Shown piece by piece: positions 23,691-32,802 of a DNA stretch of 36,228 nt. A program made the position numbers and the translations under genes. Every line of letters starts with the position of its first letter. Position 1 is the stretch's first letter. The notes beneath the pieces were generated by a model. It was not told the DNA's origin and ran no database searches. It saw nothing but the letters and a program-made list of their open reading frames with translations. Source of the stretch: Alphaproteobacteria bacterium (GTDB taxonomy: Bacteria; Pseudomonadota; Alphaproteobacteria; SHVW01); NCBI GenBank assembly GCA_016869645.1, contig VGDO01000037.1, positions 1-36,228 of the forward strand, given 5' to 3'.

Positions 23691-24755
23691 CTAATGCGGG
23701 AATGGCCAGAGCCGCAGCTTCTCCTTGCCGATCTGCCACAGGCGCGCCAGGCCGTGCGGCTCGACGATCAGGAAAAAGATGATGAGCGCTCCGAAGATCA
23801 TGAACTCCAGGTGTGAGATCGTCGCCGTGCTGAGCGGGATGCCGAGCGCCGGCGGCACCTGGTTGAGGAAGATCGGCACGAGCAAGATGAAGGCGGCGCC
23901 GATGAAGCTGCCGAGGATCGATCCCAGCCCACCGATGATGATCATGAACAGGAGCGAGAAGGAACGGTTGATGTCGAACGCCGCGGGCTCCCAAGACTTC
24001 AGGTGCAGGAATGCCCACAGGGCGCCCGACACGCCGGCATAGAAGGAGCTGACCGCGAAGGCGGACAGCTTGGTCTGCAGCGGCCGGATGCCGATGATCT
24101 CGGCCGCAATGTCCATGTCGCGGATCGCCATCCAGGCGCGCCCGACACTGGAGCGCACGAGGTTCTTGGCGACGAGAGCCATCAGCGCGACGATCGCCAG
24201 GATGAACAGATATCGTTGCGTCGGCGTGATGACCGGAAATCCGAACACGTAGAGATCCGGCACGCCGACCGACCCGGAGGGCGAATAGTTGTAGAGCCAG
24301 GGTACGCGCGCGAAAACCCAATCGAGAAAGAACTGGGCGGCGAGCGTGGCCACCGCGAGATAGAAACCCTTGATGCGCAGGCTGGGAATTCCGAAGATGA
24401 CGCCGACCAACGCCGCCATCGCGCCGGCCGCCAGCAGCACGAGGAGCAGATTGAGCTCGGGCACGCGGATGAAGAGGTTGTAGGCGGTGTAGGCGCCGAC
24501 CGCCATGAAGCCGCCGGTGCCGAGCGAGACCTGGCCGCAATAGCCGGTCAGGATGTTCAGCCCAATGGCCGCCAGCGCCAGGATGAGCGACGGGATGAGT
24601 ATGGCGGTGTAGAGGTACTGCGTCGCCGTCAGCGGCACCACGACGGCCGCCACGACCAGCAGGATCGCCATCAGCACGCGGTCCTGCGCTATCGGGAAGA
24701 TCGCCTGGTCGGCGGCGTAGCTCGCTTTGAATTGTCCAGCCTCGCGGTACAGCAT
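23691..24755 (-). CDS. Branched-chain amino-acid-type ABC importer, LivM-like permease
   Basis: A 354-residue LivM-family permease. Hallmarks are IGLNILTGYCGQVSLGTGGFMAVGAYTAYNL near residue 65, the cytoplasmic loop with RDMDIAAEIIGI and the late segment FMIIIGGLGSILGSFIGAAFILL. It has an N-terminal extension of about 25 hydrophilic residues (MLYREAGQFKASYAADQAIF) before the first helix, which recurs in LivM paralogues of this type. Four bases separate it from livH. Its substrate is inferred to be a carboxylic acid because ligases flank the importer. Confidence 0.92.
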   Translation of the reverse strand: MLYREAGQFKASYAADQAIFPIAQDRVLMAILLVVAAVVVPLTATQYLYTAILIPSLILALAAIGLNILTGYCGQVSLGTGGFMAVGAYTAYNLFIRVPELNLLLVLLAAGAMAALVGVIFGIPSLRIKGFYLAVATLAAQFFLDWVFARVPWLYNYSPSGSVGVPDLYVFGFPVITPTQRYLFILAIVALMALVAKNLVRSSVGRAWMAIRDMDIAAEIIGIRPLQTKLSAFAVSSFYAGVSGALWAFLHLKSWEPAAFDINRSFSLLFMIIIGGLGSILGSFIGAAFILLVPIFLNQVPPALGIPLSTATISHLEFMIFGALIIFFLIVEPHGLARLWQIGKEKLRLWPFPH

Positions 24756-24759
24756 TCTT

Positions 24760-25656
24760 CTAGACCCGCTCGATGATCTTCTCGCCGAACAAGCCCTGCG
24801 GCCGGAACAGCAGGACCACCATCGCCAACATGTAGGCGAACCAGTTCTCCAGTCCGCCGCCGATGATGGGGCCGAGGTAGACTTCGGACAGCTTTTCGCC
24901 GGCGCCGACGATGAGTCCGCCGACGATGGCGCCCGGGATCGACGTGAAGCCGCCGAGGATCAGCACGGGCAGGGCCTTGAGGGCCACGAAGGTCATGGCG
25001 AACTGCACGCCCAGCTTCGAGCCCCAGACGATGCCCGCGATAAGGGCCACTAGGCCCGCAATCGACCAAACGATGATCCAGATGTGGTTGAGCGGGATGC
25101 CGACGGACTGGGCCGCCTGATGGTCGTCGGCGACGGCACGCAGCGCGCGGCCGACCTTCGTCGTCTGGAAGAAGGCGATCAACGCGGCAACCAGCAGCCC
25201 GGCAGCGACCGCCACGGAAATGTCGAAGCCGTTGACCAGGATCTCGCCGAGGAACAGCGGATCGGTCGGGATGCCGATGTCGAGCCGGTAGACTTCGCTG
25301 CCCCAGATCTGCTGGGCCAGTCCTTCGAGCAGGAAGGTGACGCCGAGCGTCGCCATGAACAGGATGATGCCCTCTTGATTGACCAGCGGCCGCAAGACGG
25401 TTCGTTCGATCACGAAGGCCAGACCGATCATGATGGCGGCCGCCGCCGCGATGGCGGCCCACACGGGCACGCCCCACTCGATCAGGCGGACGACCGGCAG
25501 CGCGGCGAACAGCACCATCGCGCCCTGGGCGAAATTGAACACGCCCGACGCCTTGAAGATCAGCACGAAGCCGAGCGCCACCAGGGAATAGAGAACGCCG
25601 GCCATCAAGCCGCCAATGATGACTTCGATCAGGAAATAGAGATCCTGGAGCTCCAT
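24760..25656 (-). CDS. Branched-chain amino-acid-type ABC importer, LivH-like permease
   Basis: A 298-residue LivH-family permease. It begins with IEVIIGGLMAGVLYSLVALGFVLIFKASGVFNFAQGAMVLFAA, the FxxAQG motif being typical of LivH. The RALRAVADDHQAAQSVGI loop and LGGFTSIPGAIVGGLIVGAGEK near the end are also typical. Its ATG overlaps the livG stop. Confidence 0.92.
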   Translation of the reverse strand: MELQDLYFLIEVIIGGLMAGVLYSLVALGFVLIFKASGVFNFAQGAMVLFAALPVVRLIEWGVPVWAAIAAAAAIMIGLAFVIERTVLRPLVNQEGIILFMATLGVTFLLEGLAQQIWGSEVYRLDIGIPTDPLFLGEILVNGFDISVAVAAGLLVAALIAFFQTTKVGRALRAVADDHQAAQSVGIPLNHIWIIVWSIAGLVALIAGIVWGSKLGVQFAMTFVALKALPVLILGGFTSIPGAIVGGLIVGAGEKLSEVYLGPIIGGGLENWFAYMLAMVVLLFRPQGLFGEKIIERV

Positions 25657-26450
25657 CAGTGGCTCACGCCGAGATAGGCATCGATGACGTCCTTGTTGGC
25701 GCGCACCTCGTCGGGCACGCCGTCGGCGATCTTGCGGCCGTAGTCGAGCACGACGACGCGGTCGGAGATGTCCATCACCACGCCCATGTCGTGCTCGATC
25801 AGCGCGATCGTCGTACCGAACTCCTCATTGACGTCGAGGACGAAGCGGCACATGTCCTCCTTCTCCTCGACGTTCATGCCCGCCATCGGCTCGTCGAGCA
25901 GCAGCAGATCGGGCTCGGCCGCGAGCGCTCGGCCAAGTTCGACGCGCTTCTGCAGCCCGTAGGGCAGCTTGCCGACCGGCGTCTTGCGGATCGCCTGGAT
26001 CTCGAGGAAATCGATGATGCGCTCGACCACCTCGCGATGCGCGATCTCCTCGCGCTGCGCCGGTCCCCAGTAGAGCGCTTGCAGGAAAAAGTTCACCTTC
26101 ATCTTGAGCAGGCGCCCGGACATGATGTTGTCGAGCGTCGACATGCCCTTGAATAGCGCGATGTTCTGGAAGGTCCGCGCGATGCCCTGCTCGGCCGCCT
26201 CGTGCGGCTGCATCTGCTTGCGCGTCGCGCCCTTGTAGGTGACGGTGCCGCTCTGCGGATGATAGAAGCCGTTGATGACGTTGAGCATCGAACTCTTGCC
26301 GGCACCGTTCGGTCCGATGATCGCGAGGATTTCGTGCTGGCGGATCTCGAAGCTGACGTCGCTCAAAGCCTTCACGCCGCCGAAGGACAGGCTGATGCCC
26401 TGGACCTTGAGCAGCGGTCCGCCGATCTTGCGCCCGGACTGCTGCGTCAT
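25656..26450 (-). CDS. Branched-chain amino-acid-type ABC importer, LivG-like ATPase
   Basis: A 264-residue ATPase. Walker A is GPNGAGKSS, the LivG-type signature LPYGLQKRVELGRAL replaces LSGGQ, Walker B is LLLLDEPMAGM and the switch histidine is in ALIEHDMGVVMDIS. It starts 9 bases after the acyl-CoA ligase stop, so ligase and importer are co-transcribed. Confidence 0.93.
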   Translation of the reverse strand: MTQQSGRKIGGPLLKVQGISLSFGGVKALSDVSFEIRQHEILAIIGPNGAGKSSMLNVINGFYHPQSGTVTYKGATRKQMQPHEAAEQGIARTFQNIALFKGMSTLDNIMSGRLLKMKVNFFLQALYWGPAQREEIAHREVVERIIDFLEIQAIRKTPVGKLPYGLQKRVELGRALAAEPDLLLLDEPMAGMNVEEKEDMCRFVLDVNEEFGTTIALIEHDMGVVMDISDRVVVLDYGRKIADGVPDEVRANKDVIDAYLGVSH

Positions 26451-26459
26451 CCCTGAACT

Positions 26460-28421
26460 CTAGCTCGCCTTCCGCGCGGTATCGGCCGGCGCGAAGGTGC
26501 GCGCATCGCCGATCTTGAGATTGGCGCGCAACACGCCCTTGCGGCCGTCCTCGAAAGTCACCTGCGCCTCGATGTCGACTGTCTTCGCCGTGGAATAGAG
26601 GGCCTCGATCTGCCGGTCGTAGCGTTCGCCGACAAAGCGCCGTCGTACCTTGCGCGTCCGCGTCAGCTCGCCATCGTCGGCGTCGAGCTCTTTGTGCAGC
26701 ACGATGAAGCGCCGGATCTGCGAGGCGGCCAGCTTCTCGTCGGCGGCCAGATCGGCATTGACCTTCTCGATGCACTGCCGGATCTGGTCGTAGACCTCGT
26801 CATGGGCGGTGAGATCGCCGTAGCCACCATAGGGAATGCCGCGCCGCTCCGCCCAATTGCCGACCGCCTCGAGATCGATGTTGATGAACGCCGCGACGTA
26901 GTCGCGTCCATTGCCGAAGGCGACCGCTTCCTTGATGAAGGGGAAGAACTTGAGTTTGTTCTCGATGAATTTGGGCGCGAACAGGCCGCCCCCGGTGAGC
27001 TTCCCCACGTCCTTGGCGCGGTCGATGATCTTGAGATGCCCGTCGGCGTCGAAGAAGCCGGCATCGCCGGTGCGCACCCAGCCGTCTTCGGTCTTCGAAT
27101 CGCGGGTCGCGCCGTCGTTCTTGTAGTAAGCCTGGAATACGCCGGGGCTCTTGACCAGCACCTCGCCGTCGTCGGCGATCTTGACTTCGACCTCAGGCGC
27201 CGGCGTGCCGACCGTGTCGGGCTTGATTTCGCCGTCGGGCTGGATGCAGATGAACACCGAGGTCTCGGTCATGCCATAGAGCTGCTTGATGTTCATGCCG
27301 AGCGACCGGTAGAAGTCGAAGATGTCCGGTCCGATCGCTTCGCCAGCCGTATAGGCGAGCCTGATACGGCTGAAGCCCAGCGTGTTCTTGAGCGGCCCAT
27401 AGACGAGGATGCCGCCCAGCCAATGGAGCAGCCGGTCGACCGCCGACACGGTCTTGCCATCGATCAACGCGGTGCCGACGCGACGTGCCAATCCCATGAA
27501 GTAGTGGAACATCCGCCGCTTGATCCAGCCCGCATCCTCCATGCGGATCATGACCTGGGTCAGGATGTTCTCGAAGATGCGCGGCGGCGCAAAGAAATAG
27601 GTCGGCCCGAGCTCGCGCAGGTCGGTCATCACCGTGGCGCCGCTTTCCGGGCAGCTCACGCAGAAGCCGGTCGTGTAGGCCTGCGCCAGCGAGAAGATGT
27701 TGTCGCCCACCCATGCCATCGGCAGATATGCCAGCACCTCTTCCGCTTCGGTCAAACGCTCGCGCTCGGCGGCATTTCGCGCGGTGACGATCAGATTGTC
27801 GAAGGTGAGCATCACGCCCTTGGGCGTGCCGGTCGTTCCGGAGGTGTAGAGCATGATCGCGATGTCGCCGCCCTTGCCCTCCGCCACCGCGCTGTCATAT
27901 GCGCCGGGGTGCGCCTGATCATATGCTCGCCCATCGGCGATTACGGCGTCGAAGGACTTGAGGAATGGCTGCCCGTAGTGCCGCATGCCCCGCTTGTCGA
28001 TGAAGACCACGCTGTTGATGCGCGGACACGCCGGCATGACGGCCAGCACCTTGTCGACCTGCTCCTGATCCTCGGCGACGACGATGCGCGCCTCGGCATG
28101 GTCGAGCACGAACTTCATCTCGTCGGCGACGGCATCCTGATAGACCGGCACCGGTACGCCGCCGGCTGCCTGCGTCGCCACCATCGACCAGTAGAGACGG
28201 GGCCGGTTGTCGCCGACGATGGCAACCCGGTCGCCGCGCTTGAGACCGAGGGCCACCAGCCCGCAGGACAGGGCGCGGACCTCATCGCAGACCTCCGACC
28301 AGGTCCAGCTCTGCCAAATGCCGTATTCCTTCTCGCGGCTCGCGGGCCGCGCGCCGCGCACGGCGGCGTTGTGACGGAGCAGCTTGGGGAAGGTGTCGTT
28401 CGGGCTCGCGGCACCGGTCAT
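26460..28421 (-). CDS. AMP-dependent acyl-CoA ligase (long-chain-type, ANL superfamily)
   Basis: A 653-residue adenylate-forming ligase that converts a carboxylic acid, ATP and CoA to acyl-CoA. The phosphate loop is intact (MLYTSGTTGTPKGVML), followed by YLPMAWVGDNIF, the A5 motif QLYGMTETS and WVRTGDAGFFD / KIIDRAKDVGKLTGG. It has the length and C-terminal REKTRKVRRR-like pattern (LTRTRKVRRRFV) of the long-chain or bacterial FAA1-like group. Being first in an operon with a Liv importer and a PaaK-like protein, its substrate may be an imported aromatic, cyclic or branched acid rather than a fatty acid; this is inference. The start follows GAGGGA. Confidence 0.92.
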   Translation of the reverse strand: MTGAASPNDTFPKLLRHNAAVRGARPASREKEYGIWQSWTWSEVCDEVRALSCGLVALGLKRGDRVAIVGDNRPRLYWSMVATQAAGGVPVPVYQDAVADEMKFVLDHAEARIVVAEDQEQVDKVLAVMPACPRINSVVFIDKRGMRHYGQPFLKSFDAVIADGRAYDQAHPGAYDSAVAEGKGGDIAIMLYTSGTTGTPKGVMLTFDNLIVTARNAAERERLTEAEEVLAYLPMAWVGDNIFSLAQAYTTGFCVSCPESGATVMTDLRELGPTYFFAPPRIFENILTQVMIRMEDAGWIKRRMFHYFMGLARRVGTALIDGKTVSAVDRLLHWLGGILVYGPLKNTLGFSRIRLAYTAGEAIGPDIFDFYRSLGMNIKQLYGMTETSVFICIQPDGEIKPDTVGTPAPEVEVKIADDGEVLVKSPGVFQAYYKNDGATRDSKTEDGWVRTGDAGFFDADGHLKIIDRAKDVGKLTGGGLFAPKFIENKLKFFPFIKEAVAFGNGRDYVAAFINIDLEAVGNWAERRGIPYGGYGDLTAHDEVYDQIRQCIEKVNADLAADEKLAASQIRRFIVLHKELDADDGELTRTRKVRRRFVGERYDRQIEALYSTAKTVDIEAQVTFEDGRKGVLRANLKIGDARTFAPADTARKAS

Positions 28422-28546
28422 GAGCGATCCCTCAGTCTCCCGGGCAGGGCACGAACGGCGGCCCGGCGGAACGATCGTGCCGCCGGCGCCGGCGCTGGTG
28501 CTCCCTGCCTTGTCTCGTTGCTTCAGCCAGCGCCTTTGGGCTTCTC

Positions 28547-28575
28547 ACCTACTTCATGAAATCACGAAAGGTCAA
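28547..28575 (-). promoter_or_regulatory. Candidate promoter with internal palindrome, upstream of the ligase/liv operon
   Basis: On the - strand TTGACC (28575-28570) is followed by a 17-base spacer and GTAGGT (28552-28547, a weak -10). The spacer is almost filled by the 16-bp dyad TTCGTGATTTCATGAA (28568-28553), symmetric except for one pair. The whole element overlaps the last codons and stop of the Rrf2 gene, about 125 bases before the ligase start. A dyad in the spacer is a typical repressor site; the regulator encoded next to it is the natural candidate. Confidence 0.5.
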
Positions 28576-29026
28576 GGGAATCCTGGGCTTCCGAGCCTTT
28601 CGAGCGGTCTGCGGTGGCGCGCTGACTGGTCCGCTCGATGATTTTCAGCATGGTCGAAATCGAAACCGATCGGAAGGTTGCAACCGCATGTTCGTCGATC
28701 TCGGCGAGGATGAGGCCGAGCGCGCGGGCCGCCGGGGTCAGGACATCGTGATCGTCGGGTGCGGGATTGGCGACATCCTCGAACAGCGAAATGACGTCGA
28801 ACACGGTGACCCGCTTGGCATTGCCGGTGAAGCGGTAGCCGCCGCCGACGCCGCGCACGGCTTCGACCAGCCCGGCACGGCCCAATGTGCGCAGCACCTT
28901 GGCGAGATGGTGGATCGATATGTCATAGCCGTCGGCGATCTCGGCGACCGCCAGCTGCCGTGTCGGATCGCGGGCCAGCACAAGCACGCTGTAGAGTGCG
29001 AGCCGCGTCGCCTGCTGCAGCCTCAT
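28562..29026 (-). CDS. Rrf2-family transcriptional regulator without cysteines
   Basis: A 154-residue Rrf2-type protein with the winged helix at the N-terminus: LQQATRLALYSVLVLA, AVAEIADGYDISIHHLAKVLRTLGRAGLV and the wing VRGVGGGYRF. Well-studied members (IscR, NsrR) bind an Fe-S cluster through three cysteines near residues 90-105. This protein has no cysteine at all, so it cannot use that cofactor ligand set. The C-terminal tail (TSQRATADRSKG) is polar and probably disordered. The ATG overlaps the GNAT stop (ATGA). It sits between the ligase/liv operon and the box genes and may control one or both. Confidence 0.88.
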   Translation of the reverse strand: MRLQQATRLALYSVLVLARDPTRQLAVAEIADGYDISIHHLAKVLRTLGRAGLVEAVRGVGGGYRFTGNAKRVTVFDVISLFEDVANPAPDDHDVLTPAARALGLILAEIDEHAVATFRSVSISTMLKIIERTSQRATADRSKGSEAQDSLDLS

Positions 29027-29508
29027 GGGTCGTCCAGAGCCATTTCGAGCTGGATGGATGGGCCCGCCATCATGCCCTGGCTGCGGAAAAAGGACAGCAT
29101 GAGATGATTGTCGCGTGCCAGCATGGTGCGCAGCTTGTCGATGCCGGCGGCGCGGAATCGCTCGCACAGCGCATGGAATAGCGCGGTGCCCACGCCGGTG
29201 AGCCGCGCATCCGGTTTGACGTCGATGGCAAACAGCCATCCGCACGGCGGCGCGCCGAATTCCCACGCTCTGATCTCGCCGATCGCGAAGCCCAGGAACT
29301 CGCCGTCGCTTTCGGCGACCAGGAAAAAGCGCTGATCCTGCCGGCGCGTGCCGTAGCGTTCGAACAGGTCGCGCCAGTATGCGGGCTTGGCAAGGCCGGT
29401 GATCGCCGCGTCGAGCTCGCTCACGGCGGCAATGTCCTCGGCGCGCGCCGGCCGGATCGACAGGGCCGCGTCCTCATGAGGTGAGGCAAGCGCTCGTGCA
29501 ACCGCCAT
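29023..29508 (-). CDS. GNAT-family N-acetyltransferase
   Basis: A 161-residue acetyl-CoA-dependent acetyltransferase. The central acetyl-CoA-binding region is IDVKPDARLTGVGTALFHAL (motif A, with the R/Q-x-x-G-x-G/A pattern read as ARLTGVG). A C-terminal FFRSQGM motif follows, and the N-terminal part reads IRPARAEDIAAVSELD. Acceptor unknown. It is translationally coupled to the Rrf2 gene. Acylation of a regulator or of an acyl-CoA ligase lysine is known for some GNAT enzymes, but there is no direct evidence for such a target here. Confidence 0.88.
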   Translation of the reverse strand: MAVARALASPHEDAALSIRPARAEDIAAVSELDAAITGLAKPAYWRDLFERYGTRRQDQRFFLVAESDGEFLGFAIGEIRAWEFGAPPCGWLFAIDVKPDARLTGVGTALFHALCERFRAAGIDKLRTMLARDNHLMLSFFRSQGMMAGPSIQLEMALDDP

Positions 29509-29521
29509 GCTTCATGTCCTG

Positions 29522-29566
29522 GCGCGGCCGGGTTGGAGCCGGCTTGACAGGATGGTCCGGCCGCGC
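29522..29566. promoter_or_regulatory. Divergent control region with a 10-bp dyad around TTGACA
   Basis: The gap between the GNAT gene (-) and boxC (+) is 135 bases. It holds perfect inverted arms GCGCGGCCGG (29522-29531) and CCGGCCGCGC (29557-29566) flanking a consensus -35 TTGACA on the + strand (29544-29549). No good -10 lies 17 bases on. Further down, AAATA-AG-TATTT (29575-29586) forms an AT-rich dyad about 60 bases before boxC. Probably contains the boxC promoter and an operator. Confidence 0.45.
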
Positions 29567-29643
29567 GAAAAGGTAAATAAGTATTTCCGTACCGAATTCA
29601 GGGAATAAGGCGAGAGTCGGGAAACCGGCATGCGCGGAGGCCT

Positions 29644-31314
29644 TTGACCGTCGTGATCGACTTTGCCACCGATCCGAGCCGCTACCGGCATTGGAAGCTG
29701 ACCGTGGAGGGCGACATCGCGGTCCTGGCGCTCGACGTGCAGGAAAATGGCGGCCTCGCGCCCGGCTACGCGCTCAAGCTCAACTCCTACGACCTCGGCG
29801 TCGACATCGAGCTCCACGACGCGATTCAGCGGCTGCGCTTCGAGCAGCCTCAGGTCGGCGCGGTCATCGTGACCTCGGCCAAGGATCGCGTGTTCTCAGC
29901 GGGCGCCAACATCGCCATGCTTGGCCACGCGAGCCACGGCCACAAGGTCAACTTCTGCAAATTCACGAACGAGACGCGCAACGCCATGGAGGATGCGAGC
30001 CATGGCGCCGGCCCGACCTTTCTTGCCGCGATCAATGGCACGGCGGCGGGCGGCGGCTACGAACTCGCGCTCGCGACCGAACATTTGATTTTGTCCGACG
30101 ACGGCAGTTCCGCGGTGTCATTGCCCGAAGTGCCGCTGCTCGCTGTCCTGCCCGGCACGGGAGGCCTCACGCGTCTCGTCGACAAAAGAAAGGTGCGGCG
30201 CGATCGTGCCGACTTCTTCTGCACGCTCACTGAGGGCATCAAGGGCAAGCGCGCGGTCGAATGGCGACTGGTCGACGAGCTGGCCCCGCGCAGCCGATTG
30301 ATGGAGGTGGCGCGCGAGCGCGCCCGGGCGCTGGTCAAGTCGAACACGCCGGCACGTGCAGCATCCGGCATCGTGCTCCCCGCACTCGAACGCAGCTTCA
30401 GCGCCGATGTCGCACGCTGGTCCCATGTCGAGGCGAAGCTCGATCGCGGCCGCGGCGTCGCCGACATCACCGTGAGTGCGCCCGTCAACGATCCACCCCG
30501 ATCCCTCCCAGCCATTCACGCAGCGGGTGCCGCGTTCTGGCCGCTCGCGCTCGCGCGCGAGCTCGACGATGCGATCCTGCACCTGCGCCTGAACGAGCCG
30601 GAGATCGGCATCTGGGTGCTGCGGACCTCCGGCAGCGCCGCGCGCGTTGCTGCTTGCGACCATCTGCTCGCCGAGCACGCCGAGGACTGGCTGGTGCGTG
30701 AGACGACGCAATTCCTCAAGCGCGTGTTCAAGCGCCTCGACGTCTCGGCGCGATCGATGATCGCGCTGATCGAGCCCGGCACATGCTTCACGGGCACGCT
30801 GTTCGAACTGGCGCTTGCTGCCGACCGCAGCTACATGCTCGCCGGCACGCGCGCCATGGGGCCCGGGGGCGACAACCGGCCGGCGCCGATCATCGGACTG
30901 ACCGACATGAACTTCGGCGCGTTGCCCATGTGCAACGGGCTGACCCGCCTCGAGACGCGCTTCCTCGGCGCGCCCGAACAGATCGCCGCGTCGCGCGCCG
31001 AGATCGGCCGCGACATCGGCGCCGAAGCGGCCGAGGCGCTCGGCCTGGTCACCTTCGCGCCCGACGACATCGATTGGGATGACGAGGTGCGCGTGGCGCT
31101 CGAGGAGCGGCAGGGCTTCTCGCCCGACGCGCTCACCGGCATGGAGGCGAATCTCCGCTTCGCCGGCCCCGAGACGCTCGAGACCAAGATCTTTGGGCGC
31201 CTCTCGGCCTGGCAGAACTGGATCTTCCAGCGGCCCAACGCGGTCGGCGAGGCGGGCGCGCTCAAGCTTTACGGCACGGGCCGGCAGGCCCAGTTCGACA
31301 AGTCGCGCGTCTAG
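29644..31314 (+). CDS. boxC: 2,3-epoxybenzoyl-CoA dihydrolase (benzoyl-CoA-dihydrodiol lyase) BoxC
   Basis: BoxC hydrolyses and opens the ring of 2,3-epoxybenzoyl-CoA, giving 3,4-dehydroadipyl-CoA semialdehyde and formate. The 556-residue protein has the expected double-crotonase architecture: the N-terminal family signature YRHWKL, then GGLAPGYALKLNSYDLGVDIELHDA, an oxyanion region GTAAGGGYELALATEHLIL, and the second half with GPGGDNRPAPIIGLTDMNFG. Size equals the family norm. The start is TTG at 29644 three bases after GGAGGCCT; GTG at 29653 is an alternative with better spacing and still before the conserved part. boxB follows 25 bases after the stop. Confidence 0.95.
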   Translation: MTVVIDFATDPSRYRHWKLTVEGDIAVLALDVQENGGLAPGYALKLNSYDLGVDIELHDAIQRLRFEQPQVGAVIVTSAKDRVFSAGANIAMLGHASHGHKVNFCKFTNETRNAMEDASHGAGPTFLAAINGTAAGGGYELALATEHLILSDDGSSAVSLPEVPLLAVLPGTGGLTRLVDKRKVRRDRADFFCTLTEGIKGKRAVEWRLVDELAPRSRLMEVARERARALVKSNTPARAASGIVLPALERSFSADVARWSHVEAKLDRGRGVADITVSAPVNDPPRSLPAIHAAGAAFWPLALARELDDAILHLRLNEPEIGIWVLRTSGSAARVAACDHLLAEHAEDWLVRETTQFLKRVFKRLDVSARSMIALIEPGTCFTGTLFELALAADRSYMLAGTRAMGPGGDNRPAPIIGLTDMNFGALPMCNGLTRLETRFLGAPEQIAASRAEIGRDIGAEAAEALGLVTFAPDDIDWDDEVRVALEERQGFSPDALTGMEANLRFAGPETLETKIFGRLSAWQNWIFQRPNAVGEAGALKLYGTGRQAQFDKSRV

Positions 31315-31339
31315 GCGGGCCCCCGCGTACAGGTGAACC

Positions 31340-32761
<1,422 letters not shown>

Positions 32762-32802
32762 GAACGCCGGGCAAACCGGCTTGCGTGAGGGAGGACATAT
32801 CC

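Noticed and set aside
26694..28559. A 621-codon open frame on the + strand
   Set aside because: Antisense shadow of the acyl-CoA ligase; composition rich in His/Asp/Arg with no family resemblance.
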